NCBI GenBank assembly: GCA_028287745.1
Contig: JAQBPB010000035.1
Span: 1 to 64,000, forward strand
Reading direction: 5' to 3'
DNA from: Chloroflexota bacterium
GTDB lineage: Bacteria > Chloroflexota > Chloroflexia > Chloroheliales > Chloroheliaceae
Length of the DNA: 64,000 nt
Positions 34,798 through 43,480 of the stretch are shown here, piece after piece. A model generated the notes under the pieces. That model did no database searches and had not been told where the DNA came from. It saw nothing but the letters and a program-made list of their open reading frames with translations. A program made the position numbers and the translations under genes. Position 1 is the first letter of the stretch; each line of letters starts with the position of its first letter.

Positions 34798-35792
34798 GCC
34801 GGGTCGGCCAGGACTTCCTGTAAGGTTGGCAGCGTTATATTGCCGCCGCTGATAACCAGGGCCACTTTCTTACCGGCCAGGCGGTCGCGCATTTTCAGGG
34901 CGGCCGCCAGCGGAGTGGCCCCGGCCCCTTCGGCCAACTGGTGAATTGTTTCCAGGTAAATCCGGATGGCTTGCTTTATTTCCTGCTCGCTGACCAGGAC
35001 TATATCATCCAACAGTTCGTTCATAATCCGGTAGGGCAGCGCAAACGGCACCCGGGTGGCTACTCCTTCGGCAAAGGTGTTGCAGGTCGGGGTGGTTGAA
35101 TACCGGCCGGATTTAAGAGTATCGTGGACCGATGGGGCCAGTTCGGCCTGGACGCCGATTACCTGGATTTTGGGGTTAATCCCTTTTGCGCCCAGGCAGT
35201 GGCCGCAAGCCCCGCTGCCGCCACCGACCGGCACCAGGATATAGTCCAGGTCGGGTACTTCTTCGATAATCTCCAGCGACGCAGTAGCCACCCCGGCAAT
35301 CAGCAAAGGCTCGTCCCCCGAATGAATATAGCGGTAACCCCGGCGCGGACCTTCCGCCGCGACCCATTGGCGGGCTTCTTCAAAATCGTGGCCCGTTTCG
35401 ACTACTTCGGCTCCCAGGTCGCGCATGGCCTGTAGTTTGTAGGGGTTGTTACCCAATGGCGCCCCAATAATCACCTTCACCCCGAAAGCTCGCCCCGCGT
35501 AGGCAATCGACTGGCCGTGATTGCCGGTACTGGCGGTTATCACACCGCGCTGCCGTTCTTCAGGCGTTAGCCGCGACATCAGGTTCAGGCCGCCCCGGAC
35601 CTTGAAAGCCCCGGTCGGCAATAGATTTTCACACTTTACCACCACCTCTGCCCCTAGCAGCCGGTCAAGGGCGGCTGACCTCAGTAACGGGGACGGCTTC
35701 AGGTGCTTATAGACTACCTGGCGGGCCTGATAAATGTCAGCCAGGCTGGGCGGTTGCAGTTCGGTAATAAGTTCCGGGGGAATAGGACGCAT
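34794..35792 (-). CDS. Threonine/serine dehydratase-like PLP enzyme (fold type II)
   Basis: 332 aa catalytic domain without the C-terminal ACT/regulatory domain of biosynthetic IlvA, so a catabolic-type threonine ammonia-lyase or serine racemase relative. PLP lysine in PTGAFKVRGG; phosphate loop GGGSGACGH; substrate loop ASTGNHGQS. Product of threonine or serine deamination passes through an enamine/imine, which RidA hydrolyses. GGAGG precedes ATG 35792. The end overlaps the stop of RidA by a palindromic TTAA. Confidence 0.9.
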   Translation of the reverse strand: MRPIPPELITELQPPSLADIYQARQVVYKHLKPSPLLRSAALDRLLGAEVVVKCENLLPTGAFKVRGGLNLMSRLTPEERQRGVITASTGNHGQSIAYAGRAFGVKVIIGAPLGNNPYKLQAMRDLGAEVVETGHDFEEARQWVAAEGPRRGYRYIHSGDEPLLIAGVATASLEIIEEVPDLDYILVPVGGGSGACGHCLGAKGINPKIQVIGVQAELAPSVHDTLKSGRYSTTPTCNTFAEGVATRVPFALPYRIMNELLDDIVLVSEQEIKQAIRIYLETIHQLAEGAGATPLAAALKMRDRLAGKKVALVISGGNITLPTLQEVLADPA

Positions 35793-35822
35793 TTTTTATA
35801 ACCTCCAGTAACTGAATAAAGT

Positions 35823-37829
35823 TTAGGTTCTAGGTGGTGCGGTATCGGCCAGCGCCTGGTCTATATAGGTTCCGTTAGCGTTCCAGAGGGTCCAGCCGGA
35901 AGCGCCCAGGCTATCGGCCGCTACTATCTGGACCTTGACCCGTTCGGCAGTCGATTTGAACTGGCTCTCGGGCGGGCCGTAAAGCTTGTCGTAGTCCTCC
36001 AGCCAGGGCCGGTATTTGGCAACCGGTTTAAGTTCCGCTTCGAGTTTATTGGCAATTCTACCGCTCTGCTCAATAATCTCACGCGGGTGGGCGCCGGGAA
36101 AATCAAAGCCCATTTCCCCGGTCGAGAAAAGGCTGGCATAGACCATCGGGCAGACGTAATCAGCCATCATCACCAGGTTATTGTATTGCTGGCCGATGCC
36201 GTCCGCGTCGTTGACCCGCCACAGGCTGTAGCCAAAGACGTCCAGCGAGAAATAGGTATTGGTCGTGCGCAGGTTGTTCCAGGCTTTTTTTACGGCGCTT
36301 TCAATCGTGTCGGTGCGCAGTTTTTCATCTTTAGAGAGAGCGGTCCAGTCCAGGTCAGGTTTATACTGGATGTCGGCCAGCGTCCCGTCAGTCGGAAAGC
36401 GGATATAATCGTAATTTACTTCATCGAACCCCAGTTCGGCTAACTCTTTTGCCAGGGCGGCGTTATAGTCGCTAACCTCGGGCTGGAAAGGATTCGGCCA
36501 GGTCAGCCCGTTAATGTCCTGCCAGGCCTGGCCGGTCTTTTTGCTTTTGATGGTCCAATCCGGCTTTTTTGCCGCGATTGCCGGGTCGCGGAAAACCACG
36601 TAGCGGGCGACCACGTATAAGCCGTGTTTACGGGCTTCGGTCAGGACGCGTTTAACATCCATCAACTGGTCGGGCTGAATTTTATTCCGGTTATAGACCA
36701 GGCCCAGTTCCCTGGCTAGAGGCACCTGGCTGTTATACCAGAGCATCCCCGTGTCATCGTCCTTGATATCTACTACAATCGCGTTTATCAGGCCCTGGTC
36801 GGCCATTTTGAGGTAAGGTGTAAACAGCTTGTCGAAATTGGCGTTAATGGCATAGACGCCCGGTACATAAACGCCCCGGAAGTGGAAGGGAGCCAGTTTC
36901 GCCCCTTTTTCCAGGTCACCCGCTTTGAAAGTCTGAATCTTGTAACCCGCGGCCCGGACGGTCACTTCGTCACTGGCCGCGTGCGGAGCGTTGCTGAACC
37001 GGAAAGCGCCCTGCCCATTGGTCAGTTCCGTATTCTGGCCGATGCGAACCAAAGCGTTGGCGACCGGTTTTTTGCTAACCGCGTCGGTTAAGGTTCCCTC
37101 GAAAAGAGTCGAGCGCAGGGTTATGGTAATTTCCTGGTCCTTGTCTTCGACCGCTTTTTCCACCGTTTCGTAGCCGATCAGGTCTACCTTAATTTTCGAA
37201 CCGGCCGGAAGGGCGCTAAAGCTGAAGTTGCCTTTGTCGTCGGTATTGGTCGCTTTGTTGCCGCCCCAGACCAGTTTATTGGCAATCGGCTGCTGAGTAG
37301 ACTCATCCACCAAAGTTCCTTTAACAACCAGCGGGTTGAGTTGGACCTTGCTGATAGGCGACTGGCCGGAAATATTCACGTAAGTAGGGGAAAAGCCGGG
37401 GGCGTTGATTGTGGCCTGGCCTTCGGACAGGTCGGAGGCAACCAGGCGCCCGCTGGCATCGGCTTTCGCCAGTTCGATGCCAGCCGCGTTTTTCAGGACC
37501 GCACCTGGTACCGGGTTGTCATTAAGGCTGTTCAGGACCACCGTATCCAGCTTTAGGACCGGTTTAGGCGTGGGAGTTTCTACAGCCACTACCGGGTTAG
37601 CAACCGGGCTGGCATTGGCCCCACTGGCCGGATTCGCGGTGCCGGGGCTGACACCCGGTAAGACGGTCAAACCGGGGGTGGCCGCCGGTGTCGGGCTGGT
37701 GGCCGGATTTGAGCTGGTTGAAAAGCCCGGCAATTGCCCCTGCCATAGCAGCAGGGCAAGCACTATAGCGGCCAGAATTAGCAGGGTAAAAATGGCAAAA
37801 CCGCGAAATGATGAAGCTTCTTTTTTCAA
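35823..37829 (-). CDS. Membrane-anchored putative glycoside hydrolase with three Ig-like modules
   Basis: 668 aa. N-terminal membrane anchor (about 9-30), Pro/Ala/Thr-rich stalk (about 35-85), three tandem carboxypeptidase-regulatory-like beta modules (about 95-315, each with a GxxL/V ... D-x-x-G-x-F/L pattern), then a TIM-barrel domain (about 325-660) of the putative glycoside hydrolase DUF4015 type (GVYVPGVYAINANFDKLF; VVDIKDDDTGMLW; GFDEVNYDYIRFPTDG). TTG start at 37829 has GAGG eight bases upstream. Probably acts on extracellular or wall glycan; substrate unknown. Confidence 0.83.
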   Translation of the reverse strand: MKKEASSFRGFAIFTLLILAAIVLALLLWQGQLPGFSTSSNPATSPTPAATPGLTVLPGVSPGTANPASGANASPVANPVVAVETPTPKPVLKLDTVVLNSLNDNPVPGAVLKNAAGIELAKADASGRLVASDLSEGQATINAPGFSPTYVNISGQSPISKVQLNPLVVKGTLVDESTQQPIANKLVWGGNKATNTDDKGNFSFSALPAGSKIKVDLIGYETVEKAVEDKDQEITITLRSTLFEGTLTDAVSKKPVANALVRIGQNTELTNGQGAFRFSNAPHAASDEVTVRAAGYKIQTFKAGDLEKGAKLAPFHFRGVYVPGVYAINANFDKLFTPYLKMADQGLINAIVVDIKDDDTGMLWYNSQVPLARELGLVYNRNKIQPDQLMDVKRVLTEARKHGLYVVARYVVFRDPAIAAKKPDWTIKSKKTGQAWQDINGLTWPNPFQPEVSDYNAALAKELAELGFDEVNYDYIRFPTDGTLADIQYKPDLDWTALSKDEKLRTDTIESAVKKAWNNLRTTNTYFSLDVFGYSLWRVNDADGIGQQYNNLVMMADYVCPMVYASLFSTGEMGFDFPGAHPREIIEQSGRIANKLEAELKPVAKYRPWLEDYDKLYGPPESQFKSTAERVKVQIVAADSLGASGWTLWNANGTYIDQALADTAPPRT

Positions 37830-37933
37830 ACCAAATACCTCAAAAAATAAGCTTAACGGGCCCGGTGAATTACTTAAAGCTGGTTACTGGTTATATGAAA
37901 GGCTACTATTTATTAGACGCGTTTACTTAATTG

Positions 37934-37962
37934 AGTTTAACTTAGAAAAATCAGCCTGTCAA
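37934..37962 (-). promoter_or_regulatory. Promoter of the glycoside-hydrolase-like gene
   Basis: Reverse-strand perfect TTGACA (37957-37962), 17-base spacer, TAAACT (37934-37939); about 105 bases before the TTG start. Confidence 0.7.
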
Positions 37963-38074
37963 AGCCAGGTGGGAACCCGAGGCATTAATAATAGACATAT
38001 CCCTTATTTTATTAGCGCTAAGAAGTATATGAAGTCTGGAAGAAAATATTAGAAGGATAGCCGCAATCCGGCCG

Positions 38075-39175
38075 CTAAAGTAACTCCATGCCAAGGCCAG
38101 GCTTCCGGGGAACGGCCATCCGGCCGCCTTCAACCAGGGGGACCTGTTTGACCAGCGTGCCGGTTAGCAGGGAAGCGGTGGCAAGGCCGCAATAGGGGAT
38201 AGGCTCCAGCAGGTTCGCGGCCAGGTGCAGGGCGGCGGCGATACCCACGCCGCTATCAATAGTTGTAGTCACAAAGCAGCCCAACCCGGCAGCCCGGGCC
38301 AGTTCCATTATCTCCAGCCCGACCCGCAAGCCGCCGACAACCATCGGCTTGATGACCAGGCAATCCGCCGACTCGGCCCGGATTATCGCCCTGGCGGCTT
38401 CCAGGCTGGTGACCGGCTCATCGGCGGCCAGCGGGATAGTCACCTCGCGCCGGACCCGGGCCATCCCGGCCAGGTCTACCGGGGCGACCGGTTGTTCGAC
38501 CAGTTCTAAATCAAACTGCTCCAGGGCTTTAAGGGTTTCGACAGCCTGCGGCACCGTCCAGCCGCCGTTGGCATCCAGCCGCAATTTAACCAGCGGCCCG
38601 ATAGCCTGCCGGACCGCTCCAACCCGGGCCACTTCCCCGGCTACGGTTGCTGCCATGCCTACTTTTAACTTGACGCACCGGAACCCGGCCGCTACCGCCT
38701 GGCGGGCCGCTTCCGAGGCCGCTTGCTGCTGCGGCTGGCCGATAGTGGCATTGACCGGGACGGTTTTAGTGGCGCTGTGGTCCGGCGAGTTAATGAGGTT
38801 GGTTGCCAGCCATTGGGATAGAGGTAAATTCGCGGCCTGGGCCAGTACATCAAAAGCGGCGGTTTCCAGGCTGAAAGCGGTCGCGGCCGCGCCAGGGCCG
38901 CCTTTTGCAAGCAGCCCGGCCACCAGGGGCTCAATATTAGCCAGGGGTTGCCCGGTAATTTCAAGGGCCCACCCGGCCAGCCAGCGTTCGACATCGGCCG
39001 GGTAGCCGCCGCCAAATTCCGGCAGCGGCGCGGCCTCACCCAGCCCGGTGAGGCCGCTATCGGTGTCCAGGCGAATGATAAAACCTTCCCGGACCCGCAA
39101 ATTAGCCTGGGCGGTGCCAAAAGCTCCCGCGAAAGGCAAGCGGTATGGTGTCCAGTGCAGGCCGCTAATTTTCAT
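38075..39175 (-). CDS. menC: o-Succinylbenzoate synthase
   Basis: 366 aa, enolase superfamily. Dehydrates SHCHC to o-succinylbenzoate in menaquinone synthesis. Catalytic KxK in CVKLKVG, metal ligands in RLDANGGW, ELVEQPV and AADEPV, and the second Lys in VIKPMVVGG. The men context distinguishes it from racemase or epimerase homologues. Last gene of the TetR-men unit, 18 bases after menB. Confidence 0.93.
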   Translation of the reverse strand: MKISGLHWTPYRLPFAGAFGTAQANLRVREGFIIRLDTDSGLTGLGEAAPLPEFGGGYPADVERWLAGWALEITGQPLANIEPLVAGLLAKGGPGAAATAFSLETAAFDVLAQAANLPLSQWLATNLINSPDHSATKTVPVNATIGQPQQQAASEAARQAVAAGFRCVKLKVGMAATVAGEVARVGAVRQAIGPLVKLRLDANGGWTVPQAVETLKALEQFDLELVEQPVAPVDLAGMARVRREVTIPLAADEPVTSLEAARAIIRAESADCLVIKPMVVGGLRVGLEIMELARAAGLGCFVTTTIDSGVGIAAALHLAANLLEPIPYCGLATASLLTGTLVKQVPLVEGGRMAVPRKPGLGMELL

Positions 39176-39193
39176 GAAGGTTTGCGGCCCGGA

Positions 39194-40015
39194 TTAAGGC
39201 AGGCGCGGGAACTTCGAGAAGTCCGGCTTGCGTTTCTCCAGGTAAGCCCGGTGGCCTTCTTTGCCTTCTTCGGTCATGTAGTAGAGCATGGTGGCGTCCC
39301 CGGCCAGTTGCTGCAACCCGGCCTGTCCGTCGGTATCGGCGTTGAAGGCGGCTTTGAGGAAGCGCAGGGCAATCGGACTCTTTTCCAGGATTTCTTTAGC
39401 CCACTTGATCGATTCTTCTTCAAGCTGGTCCAGCGGCACTACCGTATTGACCAGGCCCATTTGCATGGCCTCCTGGGCGTTGTACTGGCGGCAGAGATAC
39501 CAGATTTCACGAGCTTTCTTCTGACCGACAATGCTGGCAAGGTAGCTCGCTCCATAGCCCCCGTCAAAGCTGCCGACTTTCGGGCCGGTCTGTCCAAAGA
39601 TTGCGTTATCGGCCGCGATTGTCAGGTCGCAAACCACGTGCAGTACGTGACCGCCACCGATGGCGTACCCGGCCACAACCGCGATGACAGGCTTGGGCAT
39701 ATAGCGAATCTGGTTCTGGACTCCCAGGATGTTCAAACGGGGGGTCTTATCTTCCCCGACATAGCCGCCGTGACCGCGTACCCGCTGGTCGCCGCCCGAA
39801 CAAAAAGCTCTGTCACCGGCCCCGGTCAGGAGGACTACGCCTACTTCGGGGTCTTCGTGGGCATCTTCCAGGGTTTGCTGCAATTCAAAGACGGTCTTGG
39901 GGCGGAAAGCGTTGTGGACTTCCGGCCGATTAATAGTAATCCGGGCAATACCTTCGGCTTTTTCGTAGATAACATCTTCGTATCCCTCGATTTTTTGCCA
40001 GTTAACTGAAGCCAT
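39194..40015 (-). CDS. menB: 1,4-Dihydroxy-2-naphthoyl-CoA synthase
   Basis: 273 aa crotonase. Forms the naphthoquinol ring from o-succinylbenzoyl-CoA. Signature segments [11 protein letters not shown] (oxyanion hole), [11 protein letters not shown] and [17 protein letters not shown] are specific to MenB, and the C-terminal [14 protein letters not shown] is typical. AAAGGAG precedes ATG 40015. The menE ligase that would make its substrate is not in the window. Confidence 0.96.
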   Translation of the reverse strand: MASVNWQKIEGYEDVIYEKAEGIARITINRPEVHNAFRPKTVFELQQTLEDAHEDPEVGVVLLTGAGDRAFCSGGDQRVRGHGGYVGEDKTPRLNILGVQNQIRYMPKPVIAVVAGYAIGGGHVLHVVCDLTIAADNAIFGQTGPKVGSFDGGYGASYLASIVGQKKAREIWYLCRQYNAQEAMQMGLVNTVVPLDQLEEESIKWAKEILEKSPIALRFLKAAFNADTDGQAGLQQLAGDATMLYYMTEEGKEGHRAYLEKRKPDFSKFPRLP

Positions 40016-40057
40016 TTTTGAGAAACTCCTTTCGGGCTAACCTTTAGCCGCTAATAC

Positions 40058-40621
40058 TTAGCTTACTTCTAAAACCTGTCTGAGCCGGGATAATAGCCCA
40101 GCCGTATCTATTTTTGAAAAATCGGTCGTATCCATTTCCAGCAATTCGTCGCCAATCTCCAGCGGTTCCAGGCGGCCTTTCAACAGGAGCGGTTTAAACT
40201 CTTCCAGGGCACCTAAATCTACGTGGCCGGGGTGGCGGTCCGGCGCGGAACCCCGGGCGGCAAAACGGGCGAACAGTACGGAGCCTTCGGTCCGGCATTG
40301 CACCTGGAAAGGCCGGAAAGGATACCTGGCCTGCAACTGCCGGAAGCTCTCCGCCGCTTCGGGCGGGAAATTACTTTCGACAACTACCGGGCGTCCGGCG
40401 GCCAGTTGGGCTTCCAGAAAATAGTAGAGCAGCCGGTAGGTGGTAACGCCCAACTTCCGGGACCACTCCCGGTCGCTCCAGCCCAGGCTATCAAAAAGCG
40501 TTTCTTTGATACCATCTTTATGGAGTACTGGCAAGTCGAGTTCGCGGGCAAGCTGTCGAGCCAGCGTAGTTTTGCCGCTGGCCGGAGGGCCGGACACAAT
40601 TACAACCAGCGGTCCTTTCAT
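40058..40621 (-). CDS. Small P-loop kinase (AAA_33 type) inside the men operon
   Basis: 187 aa. Walker A GPPASGKTT near the N-terminus, an LHKDGIKE segment and a VVESNF strand as in small-molecule or nucleotide kinases of the zeta-toxin/AAA_33 group. Its ATG overlaps the menH stop (ATGA), so it is translated with the men genes, but no quinone pathway step needs a kinase. Substrate unknown. Confidence 0.82.
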   Translation of the reverse strand: MKGPLVVIVSGPPASGKTTLARQLARELDLPVLHKDGIKETLFDSLGWSDREWSRKLGVTTYRLLYYFLEAQLAAGRPVVVESNFPPEAAESFRQLQARYPFRPFQVQCRTEGSVLFARFAARGSAPDRHPGHVDLGALEEFKPLLLKGRLEPLEIGDELLEMDTTDFSKIDTAGLLSRLRQVLEVS

Positions 40622-41430
40622 AACCCGTCCAGGAAACTTTTAACTACATCTTCAAACTGCCGGGGTTGTTCCAGGTGAATGGTGTGTCCGGCCCCGGTAA
40701 TGACTTCCAGGCGGGCATCTGGCAGCCGTTCCTGCATCTGGCGGCCGATGAGGGCAAACTTGGTATCCAGTTCGCCGGTCAGCAGCAGCACCGGCCGGGC
40801 CAGGCCCGCCAGTTCGTCCCAGAGCGAAGGCTGTACACCGGTTCCCAGGCCGCGCAGGCTGTTTGCCAGCCCCTGGGGCCGGTTGCGTAATCGCTGTTGG
40901 CGCTGCTTCGTGCGGACCGCTTCCAGCAAACTGGCCTGGCTGGCGAATAGCGGCACTTTCTCCCAGCGGTCTACGAAGGCTTCCAGCCCATTTTGTTCGA
41001 TAAACCCGGCCAGGGCTTCGTCGGAAGCTATCCGAGCGGCCCGTTCCTGCCCGGTAACCAGGCCGGGCGAAGCGCTTTCCAGGATTAAAGCTTTTACGCG
41101 CTCCGGGTAGTGTAAGGCGAAAAAGAGCGCCACTCGCCCGCCCATCGAATAGCCCAGGATAATGGCCTTTTCTATTCCCAGGCTGTCCAGGATAGCCGCG
41201 ATATCGGCGGCGGTCGCTTCGATGCTGTAGCGCGGCGGCTCGGCTGGGGCGGCGGTTTCGCCGTGACCGGGCAAATCTATTGTAACCACCCGGTAACCAG
41301 GGCTGAAAGCGGCTAAATGTGGCCGCCAGTTGGCCCCGCTGCCGGTAAAGCCGTGTATCAGCACCAGTGGAGTGCCTTCCCCGGCTTCTTCCAGGTGGTA
41401 CTCCAGGCCGTTAACCGCTAACCGGCTCAC
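40618..41430 (-). CDS. menH: 2-Succinyl-6-hydroxy-2,4-cyclohexadiene-1-carboxylate synthase
   Basis: 270-aa alpha/beta hydrolase. Eliminates pyruvate from SEPHCHC, the step after MenD. HGFTGSGANW, nucleophile Ser in GYSMGGRVAL, Asp in TGELDTKF and His in GAGHTIHLEQP are present. GTG start overlaps the menD stop (GTGA). The family is ambiguous by sequence alone; the place between menD and menB supports MenH. Confidence 0.93.
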   Translation of the reverse strand: MSRLAVNGLEYHLEEAGEGTPLVLIHGFTGSGANWRPHLAAFSPGYRVVTIDLPGHGETAAPAEPPRYSIEATAADIAAILDSLGIEKAIILGYSMGGRVALFFALHYPERVKALILESASPGLVTGQERAARIASDEALAGFIEQNGLEAFVDRWEKVPLFASQASLLEAVRTKQRQQRLRNRPQGLANSLRGLGTGVQPSLWDELAGLARPVLLLTGELDTKFALIGRQMQERLPDARLEVITGAGHTIHLEQPRQFEDVVKSFLDGL

Positions 41431-43250
41431 CGGGTGACCGCCTCGTTTCGGGTCGCGGCCAGGGTCTCATAGACCGCCGCCCACATCTGGCGGTGCATAA
41501 TCACATTCCTGTCGCGCTGCGTCGGTACTTCGATAACTTTCAGGCCGTCTTCATTTAAAGCCTTTTGTAAAAATTCTTCAAAAGCAGGCCACTCTTTAAC
41601 CCGGCTGAATTTCGCTCCGTACATCTGCATTACCGGCTCGAAATCCAGGCCGTGCGGCGTGCCGAATAGCTGCTCGAAGTTGTGCGGATACCCGGCCTGG
41701 GGCAGGAAAGAGAAAATGCCGCCGCCGTCGTTGTTCAAGACCACTATAGTTGCGTTAAGGTTATGTAGTTTGGCGGCCAGCAGCCCGTTAAGGTCGTGAT
41801 AGGTCGAAAGGTCGCCAATTACCAGCACCAGCGGCCCCTGCCCGGCCGCAGCCGCGCCTAAGGCGCTGGAAATTACGCCGTCAATACCGTTAGCGCCCCG
41901 GTTAGCCATCAGGCGAATGTTTTTAGAGCTTCCGGCAAAGAAGCTGTCCAGGTCGCGCACCGGCATGCTGTTACCTACAAACAGGGTCGCGCCGTCCGGC
42001 AACAGGTTCGCCATATCGGCCAGGACCCGGCCCTCAAAAAGGTCATCCAGGCCGCTCATAGTGCTTTCAAGAGCATGGGCGGTCGCGCTGGAGAACCGCA
42101 GCCAGTCTTGCAGCCAGCCGCTGCGGGGCGTTACTTTAGCCGGTAAAGCGGCGGTCAGGTCCCGGCAGAACAGGGTCGGGTCGGCGTGGATGACCGTCTG
42201 GGCCATTTGGGTCGGCTCGTTCCAGCCGTCACCGCCATCCACCAGGTATTGCGGCATGTCGGGGTAACGTTTCAGGAAAAGCAGCAGCGGCTTGGCTACC
42301 GGCATCGCGCCCAGGCGGATAATCACCTGAGGTTCATATTCCGGGCCGGTAAAGCGGCTGTCGCGCAGGAAAGCGTCATAATTTGAAATGATTAGCTCCC
42401 GGTCGTGCGGGCCGGTGCGTAATTGCGAAAGCGGGTCGGCCAGAACCGGGTAGCCCAGTTTGTGCGCCAACTCGCTTATGGCCGGGGCCAGTCTGGGGTC
42501 CTCCTGCGGGCCGCAAATCAACAGGCCCTTTTCAACACCCTGTAAGGTTTCCACCAGTCCGGCAATATCGGCCGGGTTTAACCGCCGGGGCGCCTGTTTA
42601 AGGGCCACATAAGGCTGGCCGTTGGGGCGGCCGTACCAGGCTACCGGGTCGCGCTGGCTCTCGGGCGGCAGCGGCTGGCCGGAAATAGGCATGGGGGTAA
42701 GCGGTTCACGGAAAGGCTGGTTAATATGGACCGGTCCGGCCGGCTGGGCCTGGGCTACCCCGACCGCTCGACCGGCCTGGGTCCGGGCAAAGCGCAGCAT
42801 TTCGTTGGAGGCTTCGGGCAAAGGCATCTCGGCGAACCACTTGGCATAGACACCGTAAAAACGTATCTGGTCAATTGCCTGGGGCGCGCCGTTATCTCGC
42901 AATTCGGCCGGACGGTCGGCCGTAATCACGACCAGGGGCACCCGTCCGTGGGCCGCTTCGACAACGGCAGGCATGAAGTTAGCCGCCGCCGTGCCGGAAG
43001 TGCAGACCAGGCCGACCGCCCGGCCGCTGGCTTTCGCCAGGCCCAGGGCAAAAAACCCGGCCGAACGCTCGTCATATTCCATCCAGACTTTAACGGCCGG
43101 GTTACCTGCGAAACCGTAGGCCAGCGGTGTCGAACGCGAGCCGGGGCAGACCACTACATCGGTCAGTCCGGACCGGGCCAGTTCGTCTACAAAAGCGGAG
43201 ACAAACGCGAAGGTCGGATTTTCTATTTTAAGCCAGGTTTCGTTAGCCAT
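41427..43250 (-). CDS. menD: 2-Succinyl-5-enolpyruvyl-6-hydroxy-3-cyclohexene-1-carboxylate synthase
   Basis: About 607 aa thiamine-diphosphate enzyme joining isochorismate and 2-oxoglutarate. VVCPGSRSTPLAY, DERSAGFFALGLAKASG and CTSGTAAANFMPAV are MenD-specific; the ThDP/Mg site is GDLSTYHDLNGLL with LNNDGGGIFS. Start ATG 43250 is supported by AAAGGA; a GTG at 43298 is open but lies in intergenic repeat copy B. The repeat separates menD from menF. Confidence 0.95.
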   Translation of the reverse strand: MANETWLKIENPTFAFVSAFVDELARSGLTDVVVCPGSRSTPLAYGFAGNPAVKVWMEYDERSAGFFALGLAKASGRAVGLVCTSGTAAANFMPAVVEAAHGRVPLVVITADRPAELRDNGAPQAIDQIRFYGVYAKWFAEMPLPEASNEMLRFARTQAGRAVGVAQAQPAGPVHINQPFREPLTPMPISGQPLPPESQRDPVAWYGRPNGQPYVALKQAPRRLNPADIAGLVETLQGVEKGLLICGPQEDPRLAPAISELAHKLGYPVLADPLSQLRTGPHDRELIISNYDAFLRDSRFTGPEYEPQVIIRLGAMPVAKPLLLFLKRYPDMPQYLVDGGDGWNEPTQMAQTVIHADPTLFCRDLTAALPAKVTPRSGWLQDWLRFSSATAHALESTMSGLDDLFEGRVLADMANLLPDGATLFVGNSMPVRDLDSFFAGSSKNIRLMANRGANGIDGVISSALGAAAAGQGPLVLVIGDLSTYHDLNGLLAAKLHNLNATIVVLNNDGGGIFSFLPQAGYPHNFEQLFGTPHGLDFEPVMQMYGAKFSRVKEWPAFEEFLQKALNEDGLKVIEVPTQRDRNVIMHRQMWAAVYETLAATRNEAVTR

Positions 43251-43289
43251 TAGATTTGATTCCTTTGCTAAAAGGGCGTAAAGGGTTAA

Positions 43290-43480
43290 ATGTGGCACGT
43301 AGAACGTTATATTGGAATGTTAAACCTCTAACGTGCCACGGTTGGTACGGATAAGGTTAGCAGTGGGACAACCGGCGGTTATAACCGGCAGTTGAAATTA
43401 CGTTACCTGTTCTGCTTACCCCTTCAAGGTTAACCATTTCCCGTTACCCGTGCAACGTTTAACGTTCTACGATTCCTGGT
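43290..43480. repeat. Palindromic intergenic repeat, copy B (between menF and menD)
   Basis: One end reads GTGGCACGTAGAACGTTA, the other TAACGTTCTACGATTCC, an inverted repeat of at least 11 bp (GTAGAACGTTA). An internal hairpin (CCGGCGGTTATAACCGGC) sits mid-element. Shares end words with copies A and C. Confidence 0.65.

Noticed and set aside
38948..40009. Long open frame antisense to menB/menC (and similar long antisense frames at 20544-21524, 32479-33255 and 49070-49900).
   Set aside because: Composition and length follow from codon bias of the well-supported gene on the other strand; no RBS or family resemblance.
43251..43298. Upstream GTG start for menD.
   Set aside because: The extra residues come from intergenic repeat copy B; ATG 43250 has an RBS.
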